A stretch of DNA of 64,000 nt from Pedobacter sp. W3I1. GTDB taxonomy: Bacteria; Bacteroidota; Bacteroidia; Sphingobacteriales; Sphingobacteriaceae. This document shows, in pieces, positions 53,177-61,022 of this stretch (positions are counted from its first letter, which is position 1; the number at the start of each line of letters is the position of its first letter). The stretch lies in assembly GCF_030816015.1 (NCBI RefSeq), contig NZ_JAUSXN010000001.1, forward strand, positions 3,720,001 to 3,784,000, read 5' to 3'. Below the pieces are notes generated by a model. That model was not told where the DNA came from. It made no database searches and saw nothing but the letters and a program-made list of their open reading frames with translations. A program made the translations under genes and the position numbers.

Positions 53177-54958
53177 TTAAGATTTTGCTAATAAGTGAGA
53201 AAATTTAAGAACTATAAATTCTGCTGGTCTAACAGCTGCCATGCCAACCTCGATAATCAACCGTCCTTCTAAAATATCAAGGGCTGTCATCGTTATCCCC
53301 AGTCCTACATTTACAAAAAATGCATCCTCAGGTTTTGCACCAGCCAAAGCCCCTTGTCGCCACAGTTGATTTAAGAAATTCTGGCACATGGTTTTTACAC
53401 GCATCCAGGTTTTGGCATCATTAGGTTCAAACACCACAAACTCCGTAGCTTTCTTTATCGATTCTTCAACCATAATAAAAAGTCGCCTAACGGGAACGTA
53501 ACGCCACTCGTTATCATTTCCCGCCAATGTTCGGGCTCCCCAAACTAAGGTTCCCCTCCCTGCAAATTTTCTGATTACATTGATACTTTTACCTGATGTT
53601 GCATCTACATTGAGGTAATCTTGTTCTTCATCGCTTATTGTGATCAATGGTTTATCAACGGTAAGCACACTTACATTGGCTGGTGCTTTCCACACACCGC
53701 GTTCGTTATCTACCCGGGCCATAATACCTGCAACTATACCCGAAGGATAAAGTGGAACCGTATACGCATCAAGTGCTGCTTTTATCTGATTAAACAAGGC
53801 AAAATCATTGCTATCAAATCCACCCTTTAAAAACGGAGCACTTAAGGTTATGCGTGGAATATTTCCCTTTGGATCATAAACAAGGGGAATAGCATTTCCG
53901 GCATTACCTGCTGTTTTAGCGGTAATGGTTACCACCGCCACGTTTGCTGTAGCATCTACCAAAGCCATTAAATCTGTATTACCTGCAATTGCGGCTCTTA
54001 AAGCTGCTGCTGTAGCGGTTTCGTCGGCACCGATTACAATACCATCTGTACCGCCAAAAGTAAAGCTAAACCCTGCTATGGCAATAGAATGCCCGGTTAA
54101 GGTAATACCATCTATGGTTATTGTAGCTTTGGCTTTCACACCAGTGACCGCATTTTTTTCAGTAATTTTAGTAATTGATTTTTTGGTATTTCCTGCTTTT
54201 TTATAAATGCCGGAATTGGTACCTGTACGGTTGTCGTCGGCAATTTTGATATTTTCATCAGTTACACGGTTGTAACTGGCTCCACTTTGTATCTGTGGAT
54301 AGTAAGTGGCACCATATTTAAGGTTATCTGCGCTTACAAAATCATTTCTAAATTTATCGGCCACTAAATAAGCCGTTGTTAAGCCTGCTTGTGGGGTATC
54401 CATTATGGTAAAGCGATCCTGCAATTTGGCACATTGTGCCAGCATGGCATCGTTTAATTCTTTTATATCCGCACCAGAATTTAAAGCTGTAATTTCAGGA
54501 ATAAGCAGGAGGGTGATTTCATCTTCCCGTTCGCAAGCCTGTAAACCAAGTTTTAATTCAGACTTTGTTATATCTGGCGTATCTTCAAAAGTACCAACAG
54601 AAACAACCCAGCAAGGACCACCTCCATTTTCGTAAAACATTTTTACATGGTAGTATAAGATATAGCCAGAAACGGTAGTTGCAGGAGTAACATCAATCTT
54701 TGGCGTTAATTTACCTGGTTCGGGTTCATTAATGGTTACTTCCAGTACTTCTGGAAAGGCACCGCCGAAAAAAACCTCAAATTCCAGCAGAGAGGTAATA
54801 CGCACCGGGTTATTAATAGCAAAAGCAACACCGTTTTTTTCCCGCTTTGCGGTATATCCGATAAAGCCTGGTATTGCGGTTTCTACCTGTGCAATTGATG
54901 GGGGTATTGTCGAAATCTCTTCAATATATACTCCCGGATGTTTATAGGTTAGCGCCAT
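53177..54958 (-). CDS. Contractile sheath protein, long form with inserted domain
   Basis: A 593-residue sheath protein sharing the N- and C-terminal arms with its 481-residue paralogue (YKHPGVYIEEISTIPPSIAQVETAIPGFIGY; VFEPNDAKTWMRVKTMCQNFLNQLWRQGAL; MAAVRPAEFIVLKFSH). It differs by an insertion of ~110-140 residues around positions 245-385: KATITIDGITLTGHSIAIAGFSFTFGG, ADETATAAALRAAIAGN and VAVVTITAKTAGNAGNAIPLVYDPKG. The AGNAGNAI phrase recalls a domain in Mu-type phage sheaths. The insertion probably faces outward. By analogy with Afp, the long sheath forms a distinct region such as the baseplate-proximal ring. That is an inference. Confidence 0.93.
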   Translation of the reverse strand: MALTYKHPGVYIEEISTIPPSIAQVETAIPGFIGYTAKREKNGVAFAINNPVRITSLLEFEVFFGGAFPEVLEVTINEPEPGKLTPKIDVTPATTVSGYILYYHVKMFYENGGGPCWVVSVGTFEDTPDITKSELKLGLQACEREDEITLLLIPEITALNSGADIKELNDAMLAQCAKLQDRFTIMDTPQAGLTTAYLVADKFRNDFVSADNLKYGATYYPQIQSGASYNRVTDENIKIADDNRTGTNSGIYKKAGNTKKSITKITEKNAVTGVKAKATITIDGITLTGHSIAIAGFSFTFGGTDGIVIGADETATAAALRAAIAGNTDLMALVDATANVAVVTITAKTAGNAGNAIPLVYDPKGNIPRITLSAPFLKGGFDSNDFALFNQIKAALDAYTVPLYPSGIVAGIMARVDNERGVWKAPANVSVLTVDKPLITISDEEQDYLNVDATSGKSINVIRKFAGRGTLVWGARTLAGNDNEWRYVPVRRLFIMVEESIKKATEFVVFEPNDAKTWMRVKTMCQNFLNQLWRQGALAGAKPEDAFFVNVGLGITMTALDILEGRLIIEVGMAAVRPAEFIVLKFSHLLAKS

Positions 54959-54975
54959 ATCATCATGAATTATTT

Positions 54976-56085
54976 TTAAACATATACATATATTTTACTC
55001 TCCTCTCCCGCTTGTTTCTCGGGCATTGGGTTTGGCAAATTCCTGGTTAAAACCACTTCCGTCCCTCCATCTTTTTTACTTAGTTCTAAGCCCACTTTTA
55101 CCTTTTGATAAAAAGGAATCTTAACATTGCTTTTAAAAAGCAGTATATCCGCATCGGCTATTTTATTAATCGGATCAGGATCATTGGGAGGCACAGGGTT
55201 CCCGGCAAAAGTATATTTAGCATAAGCCGGAATGCCGCTGGGCGTACCATCCAAACTTTTATCTTTCACCAATAAATCAAAATCATCTAAATCAATCCCA
55301 CTCTGGTTAATTACATAATATTTCCAGATGGTAGATTTCCTCAAAAAATTGATCAAAAACTTTGTTTCTGTAACTACTGCATTGCTTGCTGGCAGCTTTA
55401 ACTCCAGTACACCAAAAATTGACCGGGAACTTAATCCGTTGCTTTTAAAAATCTTATAACTTAGTAAGTCATTTCCTGTATCGGCTGCATTTTTGATCGA
55501 TATGTTATATAACCCATCGGGTAATCTGCTCATATCGAGCAGTTTTTCAAAAACTTTACTGCTATTGATTTTAATTTTATAAGGACCATTAATGGGCAAG
55601 CCATCGGTATCAAAAGCAATAACCAGGTTATTTTCTGTTGAAGAATTTACCCTTAAGGTAACTTCGGTATTTGCAGGAGGAAGGATAAAATCTAAATTCA
55701 TCAAATCGCCCACAATGCCATCCATAATCTGGTATTCGAGATTGCTGCTTAAACCGTTGTTTGAGAAATAAATCTTTTTATTGCTTAAAAAATCCTTGTC
55801 CGGAGCCGTTTCATTTAGCTGTGTGATGGCCAAAAATTTTGCTGCATTATTGAGGTTAATACCAAATTGCAATGTGGTATCTAAAAACTCTATTTTGGGT
55901 TTTAAATCTGCTCCTATTTCAGTTATAATATTAAACCCGGTATCAAATATTTTGAATAGCCAGCGTTGGTTAATGATTGTTTTTGTGGAGGCAGTTGTAG
56001 CTACAAAACTCAAATCATTACTCAAATTATCTTCGTAGTAATTATGATGCACATTAACTGAAAATAATTTACGGTAGGCTGTCAT
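54976..56085 (-). CDS. Unknown eCIS-associated beta-rich protein
   Basis: A 369-residue soluble protein with no signal peptide that I do not recognise. It begins MTAYRKLFSVNVHHNYYEDN, is mostly beta in pattern (LVIAFDTDGLPINGPYKIKIN, RLPDGLYNISIKNAADTGNDLLSYKIFKSNG, FLRKSTIWKYYVINQSGIDLDDFDLLVKD) and ends in IYVYV. The stretch RKSTIWKYYVIN recurs in my memory as a feature of this gene in Bacteroidota eCIS. Its start codon overlaps the stop of the DUF4255 gene by 4 bp (ATGA-type overlap), so the two are made together. It is followed 18 bp later by the long sheath gene. It may be a cap, adaptor or fibre-like piece. Confidence 0.6.
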   Translation of the reverse strand: MTAYRKLFSVNVHHNYYEDNLSNDLSFVATTASTKTIINQRWLFKIFDTGFNIITEIGADLKPKIEFLDTTLQFGINLNNAAKFLAITQLNETAPDKDFLSNKKIYFSNNGLSSNLEYQIMDGIVGDLMNLDFILPPANTEVTLRVNSSTENNLVIAFDTDGLPINGPYKIKINSSKVFEKLLDMSRLPDGLYNISIKNAADTGNDLLSYKIFKSNGLSSRSIFGVLELKLPASNAVVTETKFLINFLRKSTIWKYYVINQSGIDLDDFDLLVKDKSLDGTPSGIPAYAKYTFAGNPVPPNDPDPINKIADADILLFKSNVKIPFYQKVKVGLELSKKDGGTEVVLTRNLPNPMPEKQAGEESKIYVYV

Positions 56086-56690
56086 AACTTAGTTCCTGTG
56101 TTTAATACAATATTTTCCACCAATCCATCTGGCACCAATTGAACATTTTCCTGTACGGTAATCATCCTGATTTTATATAAAACCGATGGCAGATAGCTGT
56201 GACCAATAATACTCCAGAAATGGTTCATCTGTTCAAAATTGAAGCTAAAAAGCTCCGCACTTAAACGTTCAATATGACTATCAATAGCGCTTAGCAAAGG
56301 AGAATTGGCTTGTGTAAATACGTTTTTGCCCTGAAAAAATGAGATTACCTGTGATAGTTTTTTTAGGCCTTCCAAATAATCCAATGTTGGCGATTCCGTA
56401 CCGGCATGATTAAAATTTGCAGAAATAAGTACGTACAAATTAAGGTAAATATCAGGGTTGCGTGTCTCTATTTCGCCAAGCATATTCCTTACGGTAACCC
56501 TTTGATCTTTTATTGCCCTATCCTCTTCAATGTTCATCAGCGTAATGCCCATCGTTTTTTCGGGTATAGCCAATTTGCCTTCAGAAACAACACTGCTTAC
56601 TACGATAAAATCATCGTTACTTGTATTGGCAATATTGTTTAGATATCCATTAATTTCTTTCGAAATAAAATCAAGCGCAGTGTTAATCAT
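56082..56690 (-). CDS. DUF4255 / Pvc16-like protein, first gene of the eCIS operon
   Basis: A 202-residue protein: MINTALDFISKEINGYLNNI, then LMNIEEDRAIKDQRVTVRNML, PDIYLNLYVLISANF, YLEGLKKLSQVISFFQGKNVFTQANSP and MNHFWSIIGHSYLPSVLYKIRMITV. This is the DUF4255 family; the Afp16/Pvc16 member caps or terminates the tube and sheath and controls length. In Bacteroidota loci it is often the first gene, as here. No other gene lies between it and the 487-bp upstream region that should contain the operon promoter. Confidence 0.9.
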   Translation of the reverse strand: MINTALDFISKEINGYLNNIANTSNDDFIVVSSVVSEGKLAIPEKTMGITLMNIEEDRAIKDQRVTVRNMLGEIETRNPDIYLNLYVLISANFNHAGTESPTLDYLEGLKKLSQVISFFQGKNVFTQANSPLLSAIDSHIERLSAELFSFNFEQMNHFWSIIGHSYLPSVLYKIRMITVQENVQLVPDGLVENIVLNTGTKL

Positions 56691-56714
56691 AGATAAATAT
56701 TTGGAGCAGGAATC

Positions 56715-56731
56715 CGTTTGATATTCAAACG
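56715..56731. promoter_or_regulatory. Inverted repeat just upstream of the eCIS operon
   Basis: CGTTTGA and TCAAACG pair perfectly around TAT, 25 bp upstream of the first eCIS start codon. The half-site TCAAACG is also in the LacI-type palindrome at 9126-9143. It could be an operator, or a leader hairpin near the ribosome-binding site. Confidence 0.45.
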
Positions 56732-56762
56732 ATTAGCATAAACTTAGATAAGAATGCACCGA

Positions 56763-56881
56763 AGTTATTAACAATTATAAAAAAAGTTATTAACACTCCA
56801 CAGGGGTCAAAAAACTGTCATTAAAATGTAAGGATAGGACTTTTAGCAAAAATTAATCCCCGAAAGAGTTAGTTATTAACA
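56763..56881. repeat. Three copies of AGTTATTAACA upstream of the eCIS operon
   Basis: Identical 11-base motifs lie at 56763-56773, 56785-56795 and 56871-56881, all in the same orientation. The first two are 22 bp apart, two helical turns, and the third is 86 bp further. Each contains a near-palindromic GTTATTAAC core. Position and spacing fit binding sites for a regulator of the operon. Confidence 0.5.
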
Positions 56882-57177
56882 GACTAAAAATCAAGTTGTT
56901 AAAAACAACTCATAGGAATAAATCTTTTTTTTGAGTGAAAAAGTTTTTATTTTTATAAAAATAAACGCTGAGACTAACTAAAAATGTCAAAAAAGCTCAC
57001 AAAGCACCATTAAATGCGTATTCCTACTGATACGTATTTGTGATTTTAAGTTTTTTAATCGGATTAATCGAGAAAATATCACCAGGCTTATTACAGAAAA
57101 TAATATTATTTCAGTTGCACTCAAGTACACGCTGCTGTAAACAATCGAAAACAAAACAAACATAGAATCTATTTTGA

Positions 57178-57873
57178 TTAAATCGCGGTACGTTTTACCA
57201 CTAACTCCCGTGTTACCGTACCATAAACAATCAAGTACTGTGCAATCATATAAGTCGCCATAATTAAAGCACCGCCCTGTGGAATGGGTTGAGCAAATTT
57301 ATTCACGGCCAACACACTGTCAGACAATAAGAAAAACAGTGCGCCGTACAGGATGAGTTTAAAACTGAAAATATTCACTTTCCCATACCGGTTAACGGCC
57401 ATTAGCGCCATTACACAAATAATAATCGCATATATCAGCACAGGAAACTGCAGTGCACCCAAATTTGGCTGGAGGTAAAAAAACAGACCTGAGCAAAAAA
57501 TAGCAAATGCCCCTACCGCCCACAAAAAGTAAGGTGTTTTATGATTTGGATTTGATTTATGATCGAGTGTAAATGCCCTGATGTAAAAAATATGACAGGC
57601 TAAAAAGGCGATTAACCCGTAAATAAAAAAACTCGGTTTACCGCTTTGAAGCATCAGCAAAATATCACCAAGCCATGCAAAAATTAATCCAGCAAAAATT
57701 CTTTTGTGGAAACGCCCTTTCAAATTGGTACTGAGATAAAGCCATACTAAAAGTACCATTACAATTAGTGGCTTAGAGAAATTACGCAATTCGATCATAT
57801 TGGCATATTCTGCATATAGCTGAACTACAAATACAAGGAAAAATATAAATGAAAATAGCTTAGTCTTCATCAA
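57178..57873 (-). CDS. Lysoplasmalogenase / YhhN-family membrane protein
   Basis: A 231-residue inner-membrane protein with about eight hydrophobic segments. FHKRIFAGLIFAWLGDILLML and HIFYIRAFTLDHK, with KLILYGALFFLLSDSVLAVNKF near the end, match the YhhN/TMEM86 family (GDxxLM and SDS...NKF motifs), whose studied members hydrolyse the vinyl-ether bond of lysoplasmalogens. It overlaps the end of the sterol desaturase-family gene by 14 bp, so the two form an operon that may act on ether or hydroxylated lipids. The natural substrate in this organism is unknown. Confidence 0.85.
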   Translation of the reverse strand: MMKTKLFSFIFFLVFVVQLYAEYANMIELRNFSKPLIVMVLLVWLYLSTNLKGRFHKRIFAGLIFAWLGDILLMLQSGKPSFFIYGLIAFLACHIFYIRAFTLDHKSNPNHKTPYFLWAVGAFAIFCSGLFFYLQPNLGALQFPVLIYAIIICVMALMAVNRYGKVNIFSFKLILYGALFFLLSDSVLAVNKFAQPIPQGGALIMATYMIAQYLIVYGTVTRELVVKRTAI

Positions 57874-59077
57874 GATCAGGATTTGCCTTTTGCAAATTAA
57901 AAAACCAAATTACGGATATTAACTGGAGAGCCACAAAAATTACCTGATATCCGACCGGAAATTTCAAAAACAAAACCAGTAAAATACCAAATAACAACCT
58001 AAAATATTCAAACTTAATTTGCCATACTTTCTGTTCTAACAATGCACCGCAGGTAATTAACGTGAATATAGTAAAAATAGCCCCACAAACTAAGGGAATG
58101 GTTTCCATTTTGTGATAAGAAAACAATATCGCAGAGCCCGCCGTTAAAGCAACCAAAAACTGGATTAAAACATAACCTGTTAATTTTGATTGATATACCG
58201 GATTATATTTTTTATAAGTTTCTACATTTATTTCTGGCGCAGCTTGAAATCCACCCAGGTGTGATGGAAACCAGCCAGGAGGTTTAAGAAAAACTTTAAT
58301 TTTATCGCTGAATTTAGGTGATTGCTTTGCTGTTTTAACCAGATCATCCCAATAATGAAGATTTGCCCAAACGGGATTCCAACTGGCTAAAGGTTTGGTG
58401 ATACCATAATAAACCTCTTCTTCTTCTTTCTGAAAAGTTCCAAAAAGGCGATCCCAGATAATTAATGTACCGGCGTGGTTTTTATCGATATATTTTGGGT
58501 TAGAACCATGATGTACCCGATGATGTGATGGTGTATTTAAAATATACTCTAAAAAGCCCATGCTTTTAATGGCTCTGGTATGAATCCAAAACTGGTATAA
58601 AGTATTGAAAGAACTTAATGTTAAGAACATAATAGGATCAAAACCAACAAATGCCAATGGGAGGTAAAACACCCAGCTAAACCAGCCCTGAAACCAGCTT
58701 TGCCTTAAGGCCACGGTTAAATTGTATTCTTCTGATTGATGATGTACAATATGTGATGCCCATAAAGCATTTACTTCATGACTCATCCGATGAAACCAAT
58801 AATAGAAAAAATCGACACCAATAAATAGCAATATCCAAACCCATATTGTTTTAGGCAATTCAAATAAACGCCAGTGCTCAAAAATATATTTGTAACCAAA
58901 AAACAATGCGGTTTTCACAAAAATACCGGTGAGCTGCTGCCCTATTCCCTGACTTAAATTGGCAATACTGTCGTTAAGCCGATAAAAATTTAGTTTCTTA
59001 TAAAAATTATAGGCCAATTCTATTCCGATGAGAATAAAAAAAACAGGTACAGATAAAGCAATGTAGTCTACTTTCAT
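57860..59077 (-). CDS. Sterol desaturase / fatty acid hydroxylase family membrane enzyme
   Basis: A 405-residue membrane protein with the eight-histidine di-iron signature: HRMSH in DFFYYWFHRMSHEVNALWASHIVHHQSEEYNL (HxxxH then HxxHH) and SHHRVHHGSNPKYIDKNHAG (HHxxHH). Hydrophobic helices surround these, and ~110 extra C-terminal residues add more membrane segments. The family oxidises lipids; bacterial members include alkylglycerol monooxygenase-like enzymes that cleave ether lipids. That would suit its overlap with the lysoplasmalogenase-like gene, since both could act on ether lipids. This link is an inference. Confidence 0.9.
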   Translation of the reverse strand: MKVDYIALSVPVFFILIGIELAYNFYKKLNFYRLNDSIANLSQGIGQQLTGIFVKTALFFGYKYIFEHWRLFELPKTIWVWILLFIGVDFFYYWFHRMSHEVNALWASHIVHHQSEEYNLTVALRQSWFQGWFSWVFYLPLAFVGFDPIMFLTLSSFNTLYQFWIHTRAIKSMGFLEYILNTPSHHRVHHGSNPKYIDKNHAGTLIIWDRLFGTFQKEEEEVYYGITKPLASWNPVWANLHYWDDLVKTAKQSPKFSDKIKVFLKPPGWFPSHLGGFQAAPEINVETYKKYNPVYQSKLTGYVLIQFLVALTAGSAILFSYHKMETIPLVCGAIFTIFTLITCGALLEQKVWQIKFEYFRLLFGILLVLFLKFPVGYQVIFVALQLISVIWFFNLQKANPDLDED

Positions 59078-59273
59078 ATCAACACAAAAAATATTTGGCT
59101 AGCAATATTTACCTTACAATTTAGAAAATTTTCAGGTCAACCTAAAATCTAATTCATGTAATATTTATGCTTGTTTGGTTTTAGTTATTAATTTCTATCA
59201 AATTCACCTTAACTTTGAAAAGCTAAACTAATGGTTTTGGCGGTATTAAATTTTCATTTAAATCATCCCACCT

Positions 59274-59624
59274 ATGAAAAAGTTATCTCTCCTTCTTTTG
59301 CTGATTGCCACAGCATTTTATGCAAAGAGCCAAACGTTGGTATTAGCCAAAGATGCCGCTCAATATGTCGGTAAAAATGTAACCATTTGCGACTCGGTAT
59401 ATAGTGCAAAGGCTTTAGATAAATTAACGCTAATTAATTTAGGCGGCGCCTATCCAAAAGAGCTGATTACCGTAATCATCAATAAAGAAGATGAGCGTAA
59501 ATTCCCTTCTGAACCTTCGAGCATGTTTATAGGAAATAAAATTTGTGTTACTGGAGTCGTATCAGATTTTAAAGGTAAAAAACAGATTTTAGTTACTGAT
59601 CCGAAGCAGATTATTGTAAAATAA
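59274..59624 (+). CDS. Small exported OB-fold-like protein
   Basis: A 116-residue protein with a clear signal peptide (MKKLSLLLLLIATAFYAKSQ). The mature part, AAQYVGKNVTICDSVYSAKALDKLTLINLGGAYPKELITVII and FIGNKICVTGVVSDFKGKKQILVTDPKQI, follows the pattern of a small OB fold of the kind found in periplasmic nucleic-acid- or ligand-binding domains. No catalytic residues are seen. It is divergent from the sterol desaturase-family gene. Function unknown. Confidence 0.75.
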   Translation: MKKLSLLLLLIATAFYAKSQTLVLAKDAAQYVGKNVTICDSVYSAKALDKLTLINLGGAYPKELITVIINKEDERKFPSEPSSMFIGNKICVTGVVSDFKGKKQILVTDPKQIIVK

Positions 59625-59975
59625 TCAATTAATCATCAAACTGTGGCATTGTTGCGGCCTTAGCCGCCATCGTAAATCAGCACTTTCTTCAAAACGATGG
59701 ACTTTAAATTCTCCTATTTATTGGCTTAAGAAACCCTTATTACAGGTGAAATTATCAAACTAAATGGTAGAAACGATCGATATCTATCAACCTAAGCTCC
59801 TCCTAATTTAAAGGAGGTAGGCTTCGGCTGGAGCGTTAATACAACAATATGATTTATGTGTAAATTTCGAATGGTGTGCCTCTTCAGTCGGCAGGAAATT
59901 AATCCTGCCAACCTCGTAAGCATAGATATCCTTATTATCTGATTCGAAGATTAAAAATCATTTCAACATATCATA
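59625..59975. other. Gene-free stretch with a small hairpin
   Basis: A 351-bp stretch. A CCTCC-9-GGAGG hairpin at 59799-59817 embedded in CTAAGCTCC...GTAGGCTT-type sequence looks like a dispersed repeat. I see no gene in it. Confidence 0.4.
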
Positions 59976-60089
59976 ATGGATTATACAGATAGGCGTATTT
60001 CCTTGATGAATCGTTTTATTTCCTTGATGAATATTTTTGGTCTTGTAGTTTTCCTTATACTTTTAGCGCATCTATTTTTAAAAAACTAA
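59976..60089 (+). CDS. Possible 37-residue single-pass membrane microprotein
   Basis: A short frame with ATG and TAA: a polar N-terminus (MDYTDRRISLMNRFISLMN) followed by a continuous hydrophobic helix (IFGLVVFLILLAHLFL) ending KN. The repeat RISLMN/FISLMN reflects a 16-bp direct repeat in the DNA (59996 and 60017, 21-base offset). A charged head plus one membrane helix is typical of bacterial small membrane proteins. No ribosome-binding site stands out and no homologue is known to me, so it may be chance. Confidence 0.35.
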   Translation: MDYTDRRISLMNRFISLMNIFGLVVFLILLAHLFLKN

Positions 60090-60094
60090 AACTT

Positions 60095-60127
60095 TTTGTA
60101 TCTATTCGCATAAAATACATAGTTTTG
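60095..60127 (+). promoter_or_regulatory. Bacteroidota-type promoter of the PAP2 gene
   Basis: TTTG at 60095-60098, a 21-bp spacer and TAGTTTTG at 60120-60127 (exact TAnnTTTG), ending 16 bp before the ATG at 60144. This is one of the best promoter matches in the window. Confidence 0.65.
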
Positions 60128-60143
60128 ATTTTTTGATCGACCT

Positions 60144-60782
60144 ATGGCTATACTTTTAAAACGAAATACACTAATTTTTATACTCATTGTACTGATAGCT
60201 GCTTTTACTTATTTAAGTTTTTTTATTGCACAACATCCCATACTTGATTTAGACATTAAAGCTTCTTTATTTATTCAGCAATACCAGGCAGATTGGTTAG
60301 ATAAATTGATATTGGCAATCAGTTTTTTTGGAGAACTTCCTTTTTCATTACTTTCGGTAGTGGTGGTTGCTGCTATATTTTATCAGCAAAAGTATAAACG
60401 CGAAGGCCTATTCATTTCAACGGTTCTATTGTCTGGATTAATCATCCTGGGTATAAAAAATGTGATTAACCGCCCACGCCCTACTGCATTTTACGTACGG
60501 ATGGTGGAAGTAAACCGGTTTCAAAGCTATCCCAGCGGGCATGTACTTTCTTATACGCTCTTTTTTGGGTTCTTAATTATTTTGATGAATACGTTAAAAG
60601 ATGTGCCAAAGCTGACTAAAAATCTAGTGACTTATTTATCAGCATTTTTGATGATTACCATTGCCCCATCCCGAATTTACCTGGGTGCACATTGGTTTAC
60701 TGATACCGTTGGTGGTTTTTTGTTGGGCTTAATTTGCCTTTTCCCACTTTGTTACTTCTATTTTAAAAAGAAAACAGATTAA
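60144..60782 (+). CDS. PAP2-family membrane phosphatase
   Basis: A 212-residue membrane protein with about six helices and the three-part acid-phosphatase signature: KNVINRPRP (K-x6-RP), YPSGHVL (PSGH) and SRIYLGAHWFTD (SR-x5-H-x3-D). The predicted role is dephosphorylation of a lipid phosphate such as phosphatidic acid, phosphatidylglycerophosphate or undecaprenyl diphosphate on the outer face of the inner membrane. The substrate cannot be told from sequence. The gene has its own promoter and no operon partners. Confidence 0.93.
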   Translation: MAILLKRNTLIFILIVLIAAFTYLSFFIAQHPILDLDIKASLFIQQYQADWLDKLILAISFFGELPFSLLSVVVVAAIFYQQKYKREGLFISTVLLSGLIILGIKNVINRPRPTAFYVRMVEVNRFQSYPSGHVLSYTLFFGFLIILMNTLKDVPKLTKNLVTYLSAFLMITIAPSRIYLGAHWFTDTVGGFLLGLICLFPLCYFYFKKKTD

Positions 60783-61009
60783 CTCTTTTCTTCCAGTTTT
60801 TCTTTCCTCTCTTTGATCCTGCTTAAAGTTTAGATCCGCATCCCCAAATAGCTGACTAAAAATTATTATAAAGAGCAAAACAGCCAAAAACTATGGTTGT
60901 TGAAAATTTATTTTTTCCTTATTGTTTCTGGCACCACCCTAAGGAATAAATTTTTCGTCAAATTTTCGTATTGATGACTGTATTTTAACTTAATCATAAA
61001 AAAATCTGA

Positions 61010-61017
61010 TAATTTTG
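61010..61017 (+). promoter_or_regulatory. -7 element of the HAD gene, possibly giving a leaderless mRNA
   Basis: TAATTTTG matches TAnnTTTG exactly and ends 5 bp before the ATG at 61023. Transcription from it would start at or next to the start codon. A weak TTTA (60984-60987) lies 22 bp upstream. Confidence 0.45.
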
Positions 61018-61022
61018 CCGCC

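Larger units (their letters stand above)
56691..57177. other. eCIS operon upstream region and 3' flank of the lysoplasmalogenase gene
   Basis: A 487-bp AT-rich gene-free stretch that must hold the eCIS promoter and the end of the leftward lysoplasmalogenase transcript. It holds a 17-bp inverted repeat at 56715-56731, three AGTTATTAACA copies (separate entries), and an AGTTGTT-AAA-AACAACT hairpin at 56894-56910. I found no perfect TAnnTTTG promoter for the operon; TAAGTTTA on the minus strand near 56745 is one mismatch away. Confidence 0.5.

Noticed and set aside
28618..56690. Prophage or Type VI secretion system
   Set aside because: No capsid, portal, terminase or integrase genes, and no TssJLM membrane complex; DUF4157, DUF4255 and the AAA+ ATPase point to eCIS.
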